From Amphiduros pacificus (lineage: Eukaryota > Annelida > Polychaeta > Phyllodocida > Hesionidae): a DNA stretch of 64,000 nucleotides. The notes under the pieces were generated by a model. The model saw only the letters and a list, made by a program, of their open reading frames with translations, was not told where the DNA came from and made no database searches. Shown here one piece after another: positions 23,082 to 37,415 of the stretch; position 1 is the stretch's first letter, and each line of letters begins with the position of its first letter. Location: contig OX439004.1 in NCBI GenBank assembly GCA_949316495.1, forward strand, positions 9,876,536 to 9,940,535, read 5' to 3'. The position numbers and the translations under genes were made by a program.

Positions 23082-24275
23082 TTTGTTTCTATATATTATA
23101 TTCTTGTATTCATTGTGTTAATTGTTTTGTTAATCAAACTGAATCACAGAAACAATATTTTTCAGAATTCAACTAGTGCTCCAATGTCACAATTAGAATA
23201 TGTTGCATTTCAATTTTCACAGTGTAACATTGATTTTCTTTTTTTAAATATCATCTTGTCTATTTCAAAGACACATCATGTTCCAAAAGGGTGGTTTTCA
23301 ACTCTTTTCAGCCATAGGAGAATATCTGAATCCGTAGAATCCTCAGGTCTTATTTCTTTATGAAGCTAATACGTCTGTATCCTCTAAACATATAAATGCT
23401 ATAATTTCATTAATTTACATGTCTGACAGTTATATCTATTAATTAGCTTTTACAATCTAATTGTTTATTGTGTGTTTTACACATATTTACACATGCCATG
23501 GAAGGGTCATTGGATGAAGAACACTGGAAACATTTTTCCACCAGAGTGTGCTCAAGGAACCTTTAGAATTAAAAAGCAAAGGCCTCCAAACCATCTGGTG
23601 TTAGTTCCACAATCATGGACTAGACAATCCTTGCCCAACCAAAGTAGGACAATCATGGACGTGGTCATGGTTCAACACAGTCATATAAATTGGTTTTGGT
23701 GGCCACACTGTCCACCAGAGAGACACATGCAAACCAGTACCATGTAACCCTCTGGTGGAGTTTGTTTTGCAGCAGGCGACTAAAGTCACTGATTATTGAG
23801 GATTGCTTAGATTGGTTATCCAAAATATAGAACAGGGAAACCCCAAAACTGCAAAGAGAAAATTATGAAGGATTTCCATGCCCGAATGCATGGTTGGAAT
23901 TCAGGACAAAACATCCTGCGAGGTCATTTACTGTCCCATCTGGGACGGGCATTAGTGTCTAATCATTGACAATTTCAAGATTTAAACCTTTTGCAGCATA
24001 CCTAACATGCATATATCAACATCAGTTGGTGAGCTTGATTATAGATGTAAAGTATGCTAGCATCTAATAAAAAACTAAATAGATAAATATGTCAAATAAA
24101 TCTTATTATTGAATGATCCACTGTCCCTCAGGGAAGGGTGCCAGGAGATAGTAACGTAGGGATAGATCGTCCAAAACAACTGCAACATGGCTTATGATTC
24201 TTGCATTCATCAATGTCACCACATGCATATCTTTCCCATTATACTATGTCCAATCACTCGTGAGTAGTTTCAAAT
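23082..24275. other. 3' flank of membrane-protein gene 1 with dispersed repeat
   Basis: Sequence after the polyadenylation signal remains strongly similar to 34161-34758 and then 36898-37415 in the second copy, so the match is interrupted there by an insertion. About 23790-23960 is the inverted relative of 19320-19480. Open frames at 23052 and 23472 are not convincing coding sequence. Confidence 0.55.
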
Positions 24276-24369
24276 GTTGTATGGCATGAGTTTTGTTATG
24301 CAGTCAAGGCCATAGTGGTTATTCATAGAGTCAAAACTTGTATGTATTATATGTGACTACTGTTAAAGG

Positions 24370-24640
24370 GTCAAGGTTAGTGGCTCAGATATAAGACATA
24401 TTATGGATAGTTAGTGTTAATGGCCTCAGATATAAGACATATTGGGGAGAGTCAGAGTTAGTGACCTCAGATATAAGGCATATTATGGATAGTTTGTGTT
24501 TGTGGCCTCAGATATAAGACATATTATGGAAAGTTAGTGTTAGTGGCCTCAGATATAAGACATATTGGGGAGATTCAGAGTTAGTGACCTCAGATATAAG
24601 GCAGATTGTTGAGAGTTGTCAAAGCCAATGGTCTCAGATA
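24370..24640. repeat. Diverged 41-bp-type minisatellite
   Basis: About six to seven units around GGCCTCAGATATAAGACATA, the relative of the array at 13362-14252. Units alternate TATTATGGATAGTTAGTGTT with ATTGGGGAGAGTCAGAGTT, so a two-unit higher-order period is visible. This arrangement differs from copy 1, so the arrays expanded independently after the duplication. Confidence 0.85.
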
Positions 24641-24803
24641 TTAGATGGTTTATGCCGAGTCAGGTTTGATAAGTGTGGTTTTTATCTACATCTACATCTA
24701 CATCTATAAGTTTACTCGGCAAAACCAATTGGCATCCCGCCGAGAGTGCAAGGTTGCACTAAGGGGTGCAGTTGGTACACACCAGCTGCTTTGTTGCCAA
24801 CCT

Positions 24804-27800
24804 TTATACTCTGGCAAGGGAGTTCTTGAAGGATGCCGAGCTACCTGGTTCCAATATAGTTAAATGAGGGGGAAGATTATTCCAGTCAGTCACTGTCCTT
24901 GGAAAATAGCTGTATTTATAAGGGTCACAGCTAGTCGCCATTTCGATATAGCAATTTCCTTGGTTTTTCCGTGTAGGAGCTGATTTCATTTTGACATGTT
25001 CTGGAAGTTTCAAAGCTATTTCACCATGTATAGCCTTGTACAATAAAACCAGCCTCTGTGTCCTTCTTCTCCCTGCTAGTGAATCCCATTTAAGGTCTTC
25101 CAGGATTTTTGTTACAGTGCCTGTTTCTGTCTTCCAGTTGCCAGACACAAATCTAGCTGCTCGTCTTTGAACTGATTCTATGCGTTCTATATCTTTTTTT
25201 AGGTAAGGGTCCCACACACTTGATGCATATTCTAAGTGAGGGCGCACAAGTGTATTGTAAGCAGCCTCTTTGATATTTCCTGGGCACATATTGAAATTCC
25301 TTTGTACAAATCCCAGTACTTGATTTGCTTTGCAGACAATGTTGTTGATATGTTCATCCCATTTCATATTTGTTTGGAGCTCAACTCCAAGGTAGGGATG
25401 ATGTTCAACTTGTTGCAAGATGTGACCATTTAATGTATATTTTCTTGAATCAGGAGCTTGGCTTTTTTTCTTGCTGCTCAGGGTGTAGCATTTCTGAGCA
25501 TTGAAGTCCATTTGCCACTCGCTTGACCATTCCTCTAGCATATTTAGGTCTTCTTGCAGTTTTACTGCATCATCGTCATCTTCAACTATTCTATATAGGA
25601 GGCTGTCATCAGCAAAGAGTCTTATGTTGGAGTATTTTAGCTTCTCTCCAATGTCATTTATATAGAGTAGAAATAGTATTGGTCCAAGCACTGTACCCTG
25701 AGGCACTCCAGATTTAACATGGACAGGGTCAGATTCATCACCGTCAATAACTACCCTCTGTTCTCGGTTTGTAAGCCAGTTTTTTATCCATGAACCGACC
25801 TGCCCTGAGATTCCGTAATATCTCGAGCTTGTGATTCAAACGTTCATGGCAGACTGTGTCAAAGGCTTTACTAAAGTCGAGAATGAGCATGTCAACATTT
25901 TGCCCATCATTTCTAGCCTTGAGTATATCCTGTAAGGTTGTGATTAACTGAGTTTCACACGAGTGGCCTGTCCTGAATCCATGCTGAAAATTCACCAGGA
26001 TATTGTAAAGCTCACAGTGGTTCATCATGTGTCTGACAATTATATGCTCCAAAATCTTACAGGGGACAAATGTCAAAGAAACTGGCCTGTAGTTTGCGGC
26101 ACAACTTTTATCTCCTTTTTTAAAGACTGCAACTATATTTGCTGTGCGCCATGCTTTTGGGACTTCTCCTTTGTCGAGTGAGTCTTGGAATATTTTTTGG
26201 AGGATTGGGGCTATTTCATGTGAACATTCTTTCAAGACTCTTGTGGGTATTTGATCCGGGCCATTGGCTTTTTTGCAGTTTAGGTTAGAGAGCAATTTTT
26301 CCAAACCAGCAACTGTGATGGTAATTGGCTCTATTTGTGGAGAAGTTGGATCACCTTTGTCGGGAATATTTTCCATGTTTTCAGTAGAGAAAACAGATTT
26401 GTACTGACGTGAAAGAACTTCCGCCTTGCCTTTACTATCTTTCACTTCAATGCCATTTTCTGTTAGTGTTGGTACACCAACAGTATCTTTACGCCTGGAT
26501 CTAATATAGTTCCAGAACCTTTTTCCCATTGATGGTCTACTGAATTCAATGTCAGGTAAATCTAGTAGCCCAAGTACATATTCATTGTGGGATTCTCTCA
26601 ACTTATGTTTTATGTGTTTCCTAAGGTTTCTGAATTTTCTACGGTCAGAATCCTTTTTAGTTTTTTCAGCCTTGTTGTATAGTCTTTGTTTTCTTCTTAT
26701 TTGTCTCTTGATTTCCTTTGTCATCCATGGCACATCCCATCTACCAGTTATTTTCTTAATAGGAATGTGTTTATTGATGGACTCTATAAGCTTATCTGTG
26801 AACTTATTGTTCAGAGTTTCAACTGGGAGATTTGAATCCTTAACTTCATCTTCAAAAAAGACATGCATGTCTTGTTTTATTGCATTCATGTCTCCTTTCT
26901 TGTACAGCAATACATTTCTTGGCTTTTTCCTGGCCAGTGTGGCTTTAGCATTGATTTCTGTTATCACCACGTCATGGTCACTCATGCCTGGATGGACAGA
27001 TACTTTATTTACTAGGCTAGGATTTGTCGTACCAACCAGATCTAACCTATTTCCTTCCCTGGTTGGGTGTGGATTTACTTGTGTGAGACAATGTTCATTA
27101 AAAGTATCAATCATTGCTGTATTTAGGTCAATCCCATATGCAGGGCTTGGTTTATGGGACATATTCTCCCATGTGATGTCTGGTACATTGAAATCCCCTG
27201 TCAGCAATATATTAGGGGTATTTGCGTCAGACTGGGGAATCTTACCAAGAGAAGCATTTAGTTCAAGGACATTAGATATATTTCTATCTGTTGGCCTATA
27301 GTAACATCCTATGAACAGTGGTTTTGTTCCAGTTATGTTAAGTTTCCGCCACACAAGTTCACAGTCAGTTTTTAGACTCTCCTCCTTAGGGTCTGACAGC
27401 CATCTTTTATGGATACCAATCAGTACCCCGCCACCACCCTTGCATCTGTCTTCTCTCCCTATATCATAATCAGGGTGGATGACACTGTCTGCAATAGTGT
27501 GGTCAATGTGGGATTCCGTTATGCATAATATATCAGGGTAATTATGCTCAGTTATTAGTTCCTGTAGCTCCAATTGCTTTTTGGTTGAGTTTAGGCCTCT
27601 ACAGTTCACTGTCATAACCTTAAGCTTTTGAATGTTTTGCTTTTTTCTACCTTGCTTTGGTCTTGTATTGTAGGTTTTCCCTATAGGTTGATCTTCTGTT
27701 CTTACACTTGTGACACCTTCATCACTTAGTGTTTCAAAGAGATTACTTGTTTCAAGTTCATTTTCAAAGAAAGCATCGGAAATATTAGGAAGGCGACAGT

Positions 27801-28431
27801 TCCAGCACTCCCATGACAGCCATCTTTGTTTATTGAATATCTCATAATCTTTATTTGTGAGTCCATCACATTTAATGTGTACATATGTGTCACATTCATC
27901 ACACTGCATGGCTCTGTGATTGTTGGCAACTGGTCATTCACACACACCACAGGGAAATTGAACAGGCCCTGGATGTGGGTGAACATCCCCACATAATAGT
28001 AGCAGGGATATCAGGAAAAGTAGCATATAGTTATTGCATCTTTTCTTTGGGTTTGATTTATCCCAGTAACAGAGATTTTGTTTCCTATATATGATACTGG
28101 CTTTGTGTATGGCAATGCTCAGTACTGGGTTTCTCTGAATCATATCTTGCTTCTGAAATGAGCCATTATTCATAGAGCTCGAGGATGCAGTACTTCCAGG
28201 TCTGTTGGAAGTATTGCCAGGATTTCCTGCGTACATGTGTGTTATGCTTGCCACCCAACTGCAAACAAGACAGCACAAAATCAATTTTGGTTGATATTGT
28301 TTCATTGTATACACGCAAGTTATCCAAGCTGTACAGATTACTTTATTGTTTGATAAGTTATCAATTAACCACAATTCCAGATATAGTTTACCAGGTTTGA
28401 ATCTAGATATACAGCCTAAATATAGTTTCAC
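24804..28431 (-). pseudogene. LINE polyprotein: 2A-like motif, PHD finger, endonuclease, reverse transcriptase
   Basis: Read on the minus strand. Residues CGDVHPHPGP (about 27991-27965) resemble the 2A-like DxExNPGP tail reported in some CR1/L2 elements. A Cys/His cluster follows (CGVCE ... CDECDTYVHIKCDG ... WECWNC, 27950-27780), a PHD-type finger. The endonuclease has VMTVNCRGLNS, ILCITESHID and LLTGDFNVPD, then SDHDVV. The RT has ANYRPVSL, LILDFSKAFD, then GVPQGTVLGP and the catalytic FADD, with a CR1-type tail ending NNLPPHL. An in-frame TGA at 27934-27936 sits inside the zinc finger. A one-base insertion near 25821 moves the RT out of frame between HKLE and GISGQVGSW. Everything else is open. 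The plus-strand open frame at 26549-27301 is the antisense shadow. Confidence 0.9.
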
Positions 28432-28499
28432 AAATGGTTCACTAATATCTTGATTATGTTTTAACGACGTGTAGAAAAATTGTCACACCAAGGAGTTGT

Positions 28500-28860
28500 G
28501 ATTACGTAATAACCTTAGCTGCCACGTCCGTGGTTTTAGCCAAGTTGTACGGGGTTGTTTTGTCACCTGAGGTGAGAAAATTGTTGTAATACCCTGGCTG
28601 CCACCTCTGTGGATCCAGCCAAGCTGTACAAGGTTGTTTTATCACAAGAGGTGAAGAAATAATTGTGTAATATACTGTTCAAGTGAAACCACGTCCGTGG
28701 TTAATTGTATGTGTCACGAAATGCCACAAAAAGCCACCTCCGTGGATCGTTTTGGGCAACTGTGAGACAGAGTCAAAATGGCCGCCAGAACCCACATCCG
28801 TGGTGCTCAGAGTCGGCGTGCGAGTTGGAGACCAAATATAACCACCTCCGTGGAAAAATA
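28500..28860 (-). promoter_or_regulatory. Six CCACNTCCGTGG motifs in the LINE 5' UTR
   Basis: The 12-mer CCAC(G/C/A)TC(C/T)GTGG occurs at 28522-28533, 28601-28612, 28689-28700, 28734-28745, 28792-28803 and 28842-28853. Its ends, CCAC and GTGG, are mutually inverted, so it reads the same outer sequence on both strands. The first two lie in tandem repeats of about 79 bp. Being repeated just upstream of the LINE frame, they are candidates for transcription-factor sites of its internal promoter. That role is inference; the repetition is directly seen. Confidence 0.6.
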
Positions 28861-29215
28861 AATGGTCAGGGTTGCCTAGGTAGGCAGGGGTTGGGTGAAC
28901 CAGAGAGTAAGTTTTCTAGGTATCTGACACAGGCAGACCACGATGTAGGTCGCGATTGCAGTGCCTTCAAAAAGACAATATGACAGTCAGCTATCGCAAG
29001 CGTAGCCGATCGTAATCTGCCTGTTTTGATTTCCGGGAATGAAAACTACCAACTGGAATGAACCTGGGTGCGCTAGGAATGATTGTTCAGTCTCGAAAAG
29101 GGTGTTAGGCACAAATAACACCAGTAAAATCCCCAAAACTAGGAGAAGAAACCGGAGCCTAATGAAAACACCGCCATTCGCTTCCGACGCATGCGCACTC
29201 CAATTCTTTATTTAT

Positions 29216-31857
29216 ATTAGATAAAGAATCTTGCTGTAGAATCTCACCTGCTGAACATCTTCCAACTTCTTCATAAGGAGCTGGATTCATGTGAAATGTC
29301 AAAATTTACACACTACTTATAAAGATAAACATGACAGTGTGCAAAACATCCATCATACAATTTTAAAATATGGCCATTAAGTAAGTACAAACCAGCTGAG
29401 CAAAAAAGATCTGAACATTTTACTTTCACACTTAATACTGCTGAGTAGATGCGAATAGATGCCATTTCCTTCTTAAAGATTTATCAATATTGTGTGATTT
29501 ATACATGCTTGTGATATTTTAAACAGAAAAATTAACTTTCAGTTCATGTCAATTTAAGGGATGTTGTATTAGAGTAGTCTATTGAGACTCAGAAAGATTG
29601 ACTACTATACAATAATGTTTCACCCTCAAACTGCCTTCCATTGAGCCAATCATTACCCTTACCATTTTCATAATATGATATCCTTAATATTAGCAAGTAG
29701 AATTGAAATTTAGTCATAATAGTCTGTTTAGCTGTGTACTTCATAATTGTCTGTTTATCTACGTACTTCATACTTGTATGTTTATCTTTGTACTTCATAA
29801 TTGTCTGTCTCTGGTTGCCACCTAATCTCTTGTCCCCAAAGCAAATCATGGTCGAGGTCTGGTATGGGCCATTGAAAGCATGTCTGTGATTTCTCAGAAA
29901 TATATCTTAAAGCAGCACAATATTAGTGAAATAATGGCCTGGAAATTTGTTGAATTCATAAATAGATGTAGGGGCCTGTTTCAAGTTTGGTGAAATCAGA
30001 AAAAAAGAATTGTCTACCTCTCCTTCCTCATTGTTTATGTGATCCTATGCTATAACACTGATACTGACTTAGAAGGTATGCAATACTGTGGCCTACATAT
30101 GCATTGAAAATATCAGACATCTGGAACATCCAGTGCCTTATTCTTGTAATCTTATTATAGCCTCAGTTTGAGGCTGTGGTGGTGGCTGAGTGCCTGCCAT
30201 ATTGGATTTAAAATAACAAGAATTTAAGGATCACAAGAATTTAATGGATCAGAACAAGAAATATATCATACAAATGGAAGTAAATGCTTTATATCTTGTT
30301 TCAAAGACAGCCAACTCGTCAGTGATTTTCAATCCTTTCCCAATCATTGCCTCTTAAGTCTTCAAAAGAAGCACTCTGAGAAAGATACTATTAAAAAAAC
30401 ACTTTGTGTCCTATTTACATCGCCAAGATGATAAGATTACTGTTCAGACGTTTGATATTTAATTTTCTTTTCAAATCCATATTCATACATATGATTTGTT
30501 TTGAACATATTATCTCAGTAAGTTCTCAATTTTGCAAACATTGATTTATTTTGCACATGCACCTGGAACACCCAGTGCCCCATTCTACTTATCTGAATAT
30601 AGCCTCAGTTTCAGACAAAAAAAACGAAATCAGCAATTATTGACCTATGTTTAAATTGTGATTTTGTCATTTTGATATTATATGTAATAATATGCAGTGA
30701 AAGGTAATCTAAATGTCAGTGAGGTGACATGAAAAATGCAAGTTTGTGCAAACTTCAAATGTTGATTAGGACAGCACAAAAATCATGGAGATCAGCAACA
30801 ATAAAAACGAATATCCTCTCTTTATATGCATATGGGCAGCAAATAGAACATATTTACTTTGTAATGTAGGTCAATATCTATTGACATCAAGTGAAAAACT
30901 GCTTATAACTTCACTACATGGCTAATACTTGTACTATATATTGTAAACCGGCCTTGATCTGGAGATATTGGTTGTAGAGATGACTACAGCCTTCTTTATC
31001 TGCCATGTAATCATTGAAAAGCACCTATATTAAAAGTGCTCTTTGGCATTTGAACTAGATACAATATATAACATGCATATTACTTGACGTGAATTGAGAT
31101 TTTAACGGACATTATCATGGAGAATGCCAGATAAGAACGGAAATGTAGACAGCTGTTACATTTGTGAATTAATCTTGGAATTAACAGCAGAATAAACCTT
31201 AAGGAATTTTATTCAAAGGTGGGCATTTTTCAATATTACTTACTTACTTAATAATAGTTACTGCATGATTTTTTAAGATTTGTAAGCCAGTTACAAAGGA
31301 CAACTGGAGCTTCCACTTCACATAGATATCAACTGGCATTCCTGTGTTTTTCTTAACTCTACCTAACTTTAAACAAATGAGTAAGAGTTAGAATTCCTAT
31401 TTTTATAAATTTTAAACCCATCAACTGGATGTCATCAATATGTCAAAACCTTTCTTCAAATTTGGTTTGTCTAAATCCATTAACAAATTTGATATGTCTA
31501 AACCCATTAACATAATACCATCAATATATTTAAAGCTATGGTCTATATGTCTAAACAATTCCTCAAATTAAATGATTACTCTTAGAATGTCATGCAATCA
31601 TCTACAGGGTGGCACAAATGATAGCAGCAAACAATAACTTTCATAAGAGTATCCCCCATCCTCTATTCATAGATCATTGTTTAGTCTCATTAAAATGATA
31701 TTTGTACAACAATATGATATTCAGGTCAAATAGAAAGTTCAGATTTCTCCAACACATCTCCTACTACAACCACCAACTTCTGTAGATGACATTTTTGAAA
31801 TTTTCAAATATGCATCATTTTCTTATTTTGTAAATAGATAAAAAGGACTAACCAAAG
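29216..31857. other. Intergenic, upstream of membrane-protein gene 2
   Basis: Matches parts of 14320-16700 (as 29216-30060) and 19180-20440 (as about 30820-31857). It contains a 3.5-unit 27-bp minisatellite at 29715-29812. The 31-bp array and the 18470-19160 block of copy 1 are absent; about 30060-30800 has no counterpart I can find. No gene seen. Confidence 0.5.
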
Positions 31858-34134
<2,277 letters not shown>

Positions 34135-34758
34135 AGTTAAAATGTATCTACTGGAATAAATTCATTTCTATATATTATATTCTTGTATTCATTGTCTTAA
34201 TTGTTTTGTTAATCAAACCGAATCACAGAAACAAAATTTTTCAGAATTCAACTAGTGCTCCAGTGATCAGATTTGATACAATTAGAATATGTTACATTTC
34301 AATTTTCACAGTGTAACATTGATTTTCTTTTTTTTCTAAATATCATCTTGTCTATTTCAAATACACATCATTTTCCAAAAGGTTGGATTTCAACACTTTT
34401 CAGCCATAGGAGAATATCTGAATCCCTAGAATCATCAGGTCTTATTTCTTTATGAAGCTAATACATCTGTATCCTCTCAACATATAAATGCTATTGCAGT
34501 GTTTATCATTAATTTACATGTATGACAGTTATATCTATTAATTAGCTTTTACAATCTAATTGTTTGTGTATTTTTACACATCATTCATCCACATTTATTT
34601 TGTCACCAAAGGATTATTGGGTGAAGAACAGTGGACATTTTATCCCACCAGAGTGTGCTTAAGAAACCTTTAGCCCTAAAAAGCAAAGGCTATCAAACCA
34701 TCTGGTGTTAGATCCACAATCCTTGCCCAACCAAAGTAGGGCAATCATGGATGTGTCA

Positions 34759-36897
34759 GGGGAATTTGTGAAAATGTGAAGAGGGGAGTCCTATTTCGTC
34801 ATCTCCAAACAAAATATCCAAGTGGCATATATTTACTACAAAGAACACATAGCTCACCAAACACTGAAAGCCAATGGGAAAATGAATGGGAGGAGATATA
34901 TTTTTTAGTCATGGTGAAACAGATAATTGTGGTGTATGTTGTTTAATTTAACCTGAACTGGATATCAATGCAGTAATAGTTACAAGGGATGACATGGGTA
35001 GATTCCTGGTTTTAGAGGAAGACCAAACGCTCGCCTTAAGTGGAGGTAGAGCTTTATTCAAGTAAAGCGGTACAAGTCACACTAGAACACACTCTAGAAC
35101 ACACACTAGAACACACTAGAACACACTTTTAACATTACTAATAATTACTAATTATATAATCTTATACCCAGAACTAATAACCAATAACTAACCCAGTACA
35201 TAGTACATTTAATGTTCAGAGAGCTAAGCATACTATAAATGGTATCATCATGCCAAGCCCCTAATTAGGCCCTAATATTAGGTACCGAGCTGATGGGCGG
35301 GAAGGGGGCATGAAGACACAAACCCGACTGACCAGACGCGGTAGAAAGGCGGGAACCTGGAGGTGACACCCTGAGAGCACGCTCATACCCGCATGCCCTC
35401 ATGGCGGGGTGCGGTCAGAGGTGGCAGCTCCAGGTCTCCTCTAACTCCGGTTAAACTCACTCTAACCTCCAATTAAAATTACAGACAGATAGTTTTACAC
35501 ATGTTCTATTCTACATTTATATGCCCCAAAAGGAAACAACTTGAATTTTTAACATTTTATAAACGACAATAGCTAACGTTGATGACACAAATATTATCTT
35601 AGGTGGTGATTTTAATACAGTAGTTGATCCAACTATAGACAACCAGGGTCTTTAATTGTGTTAATGCACACACAAAAGAAATTTTGACATTCATGGAAAC
35701 CTGTCATCTAACTGATGTAATCAGACTAAAACATCCTTTTTAAAAGATTTTTACAAGAGCACAACGTAACCCTCCAGTACCAAGCAGAATTGGTCATTGG
35801 CTCATGTCTTAATTTAGTATAATTTAGTATAATTTATCTGAATATATGAGATATGTATATACCCAACGTGGTATAGGATTTTGGAAATTTAATTCATCAT
35901 TTCTACTTGACAAACAATATGTGTCTGATATGAGAGCATATATTAATTACTCAAAGAATGATACAATACAAATGGTCAAACAAGTGAAATGGAATTTTAT
36001 AAAGACTGAAATCAGAGGGAAAACTTCAATTAAAAATAGAGAAAGAAATGAGTTTAAATCAAAACTTGAAAGGGATTTGCATAACACTCAGCAAGAACTT
36101 GATGACTGACGCCAATGTTGAAAAGTATCATCATTTAAGAAGTGAATTAGAAGAAATTGAAACAAAAGGTGCACTATTGCAGTCTGAAGTCAAAAGGGTT
36201 GAGGAGGGTGAGAAAAAAACCAGATTTTTTCTCAATCTAGAAAAAAGGAACTCAATTAATAAACTAAACATATCTATTAGTTGCAATCATTGATGGATCC
36301 GTCACTACTGATCCTACGAAAATATTACATGAACAGGAAATATTCTATACGAAATTGTATTCAGATGTCGATTGCGGTGGTAATGGCTCTCACATTACTA
36401 ATTATAATGTTTTATGAAAATACTATTCCTGTATTAGATAATGAATAAAAAGAATCATGTAATGGTCTTCTATGATTGACTGTAGGAAAGCACTTAGTAA
36501 TATGAAAAATGAGAGAGGATTACTCACCATTCATGAAAATGATTGGAATGATAAATTTACAATGTCAGGCTTTCTCAAACAAATAATAATTGGATTGTAT
36601 CATGATAATTACAACTTTAGTACAATTTTGTAATTTGCTGGCAAAATCGTTTATATATTGTCAGTTGTATAATGATTAAAAAGTTGTTTTAATAATGGAT
36701 TCCCACAATTATTGAAACATAAATTTGAAATTGAAAAACATGTATGTAATGGCAGCATAGAAATATTTCTACTTTCTTTATGCTGGAATTCTGTAATAGA
36801 CAATCTTTGAACAAGTGTTTATATAGGCATAATTAAGACCTTGTCATTGTTAATGTTACTATAAAAAATATATTAAAAAAAGAATTATTTAAAAATA
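34759..36897. mobile_element. 2.1-kb insert in segmental copy 2, with LINE fragment
   Basis: Sequence absent from the equivalent place in copy 1 (about 23655-23665). It contains unexplained AT-rich DNA, a short GAACACACTA-type repeat at about 35085-35125, a GC-rich block at 35275-35460, and an L1/Tx1-type LINE fragment at about 35560-36500. No clear flanking duplication was found, so it may be several nested insertions. Confidence 0.6.
35560..36500 (+). pseudogene. L1/Tx1-type LINE fragment
   Basis: Decayed plus-strand fragments in the order expected for an L1/Tx1-type protein. The endonuclease end is NIILGGDFNTVVDPTIDNQG (about 35590-35650). The linker follows: RGIGFWKFNSSFLLDKQYV (about 35867-35923), VKWNFIKTEIRGKT, then, after a shift near 36105, VEEGEKKTRFFLNLEKRNS (about 36199-36255). 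DPTKILHEQEIFYTKLYSD (about 36311-36367) and RKALSNMKNERG lead into the RT. GFWKFN, EEGEKNTRFFLNLEK and TDP-KIL--Q--FY--LY are motifs I know from this LINE group. Several stops and shifts and no RT core: a dead fragment. Confidence 0.8.
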
Positions 36898-37415
36898 CAT
36901 GGTTCAATTCAGACGTTTAAATGGTCTTTTTGAAGCCACACTTTCCACCAGAGGCACATGCAAACTAGTGCCATATCACCCTCTAGTGGAGTTTGTTTTG
37001 CAACAGGTGACTAACGTCACTGATTATTGAGGATTGCTCAGACAAAATTTAGAAAAAGGAAACCCCAAACTGCGATGAGAAAATTGTAAGGGATTTCCAG
37101 TTGGTGCCCGAATGCATGGTTGGAATTCAGGACAAAAGGTCAAGGTCATTTAGTGTCCTATCTGCAAGGTCATTTAGTGTCCTATCTGGGACAACCGTTA
37201 GTGTCTGATCATTGAAAGTTTCAAGTTTTAACGTTTTCCAAACCTAATATGCATTTATCTACATCAGCCGGTGAGCTTTATTATAGTTGTAAAGTTTAAA
37301 GTTTGTTAGCTCCCAATAGAATAAACAATACTAAACAGTTAAATGTGTCAAATAAATCTTATTATTGAATGATCTACTGTCACTCAGGGAGTAAAAAGGG
37401 GTGCTAAGAGATAGT

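Larger units (their letters stand above)
13190..24275. repeat. Segmental tandem duplication, copy 1
   Basis: Roughly 11.1 kb whose landmarks recur in the same order in 24276-37415: kinase 3' UTR piece, 41-bp minisatellite, 27-bp minisatellite, intergenic DNA, the four-exon membrane-protein gene, and a tail with CATCTGGTGTTAG. The copies differ by transposon insertions, by the 31-bp minisatellite present only here, and by minisatellite length. Boundaries were located by eye to within about 30 bp. Confidence 0.8.
24682..29215 (-). mobile_element. CR1/Jockey-type LINE, nearly full length
   Basis: Non-LTR retrotransposon on the minus strand, inserted into the second segmental copy. The uninterrupted sequence at about 14310-14335 shows the empty site. 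The 3' end (low coordinate) carries a short TACATC repeat (GATGTA on its own strand), as CR1-group elements end in short tandem repeats instead of poly(A). About 780 bp of 5' UTR (28432-29215) precede the open frame. Domains in order are a 2A-like motif, PHD-type zinc finger, AP-type endonuclease and reverse transcriptase. Two breaks are visible: one stop in the zinc finger and one frameshift in the RT. This is a young element. I could not define a clear target-site duplication. Confidence 0.88.

Noticed and set aside
26549-27301. Plus-strand 250-codon frame
   Set aside because: Antisense shadow of the LINE endonuclease/RT frame, whose motifs are clear on the minus strand.
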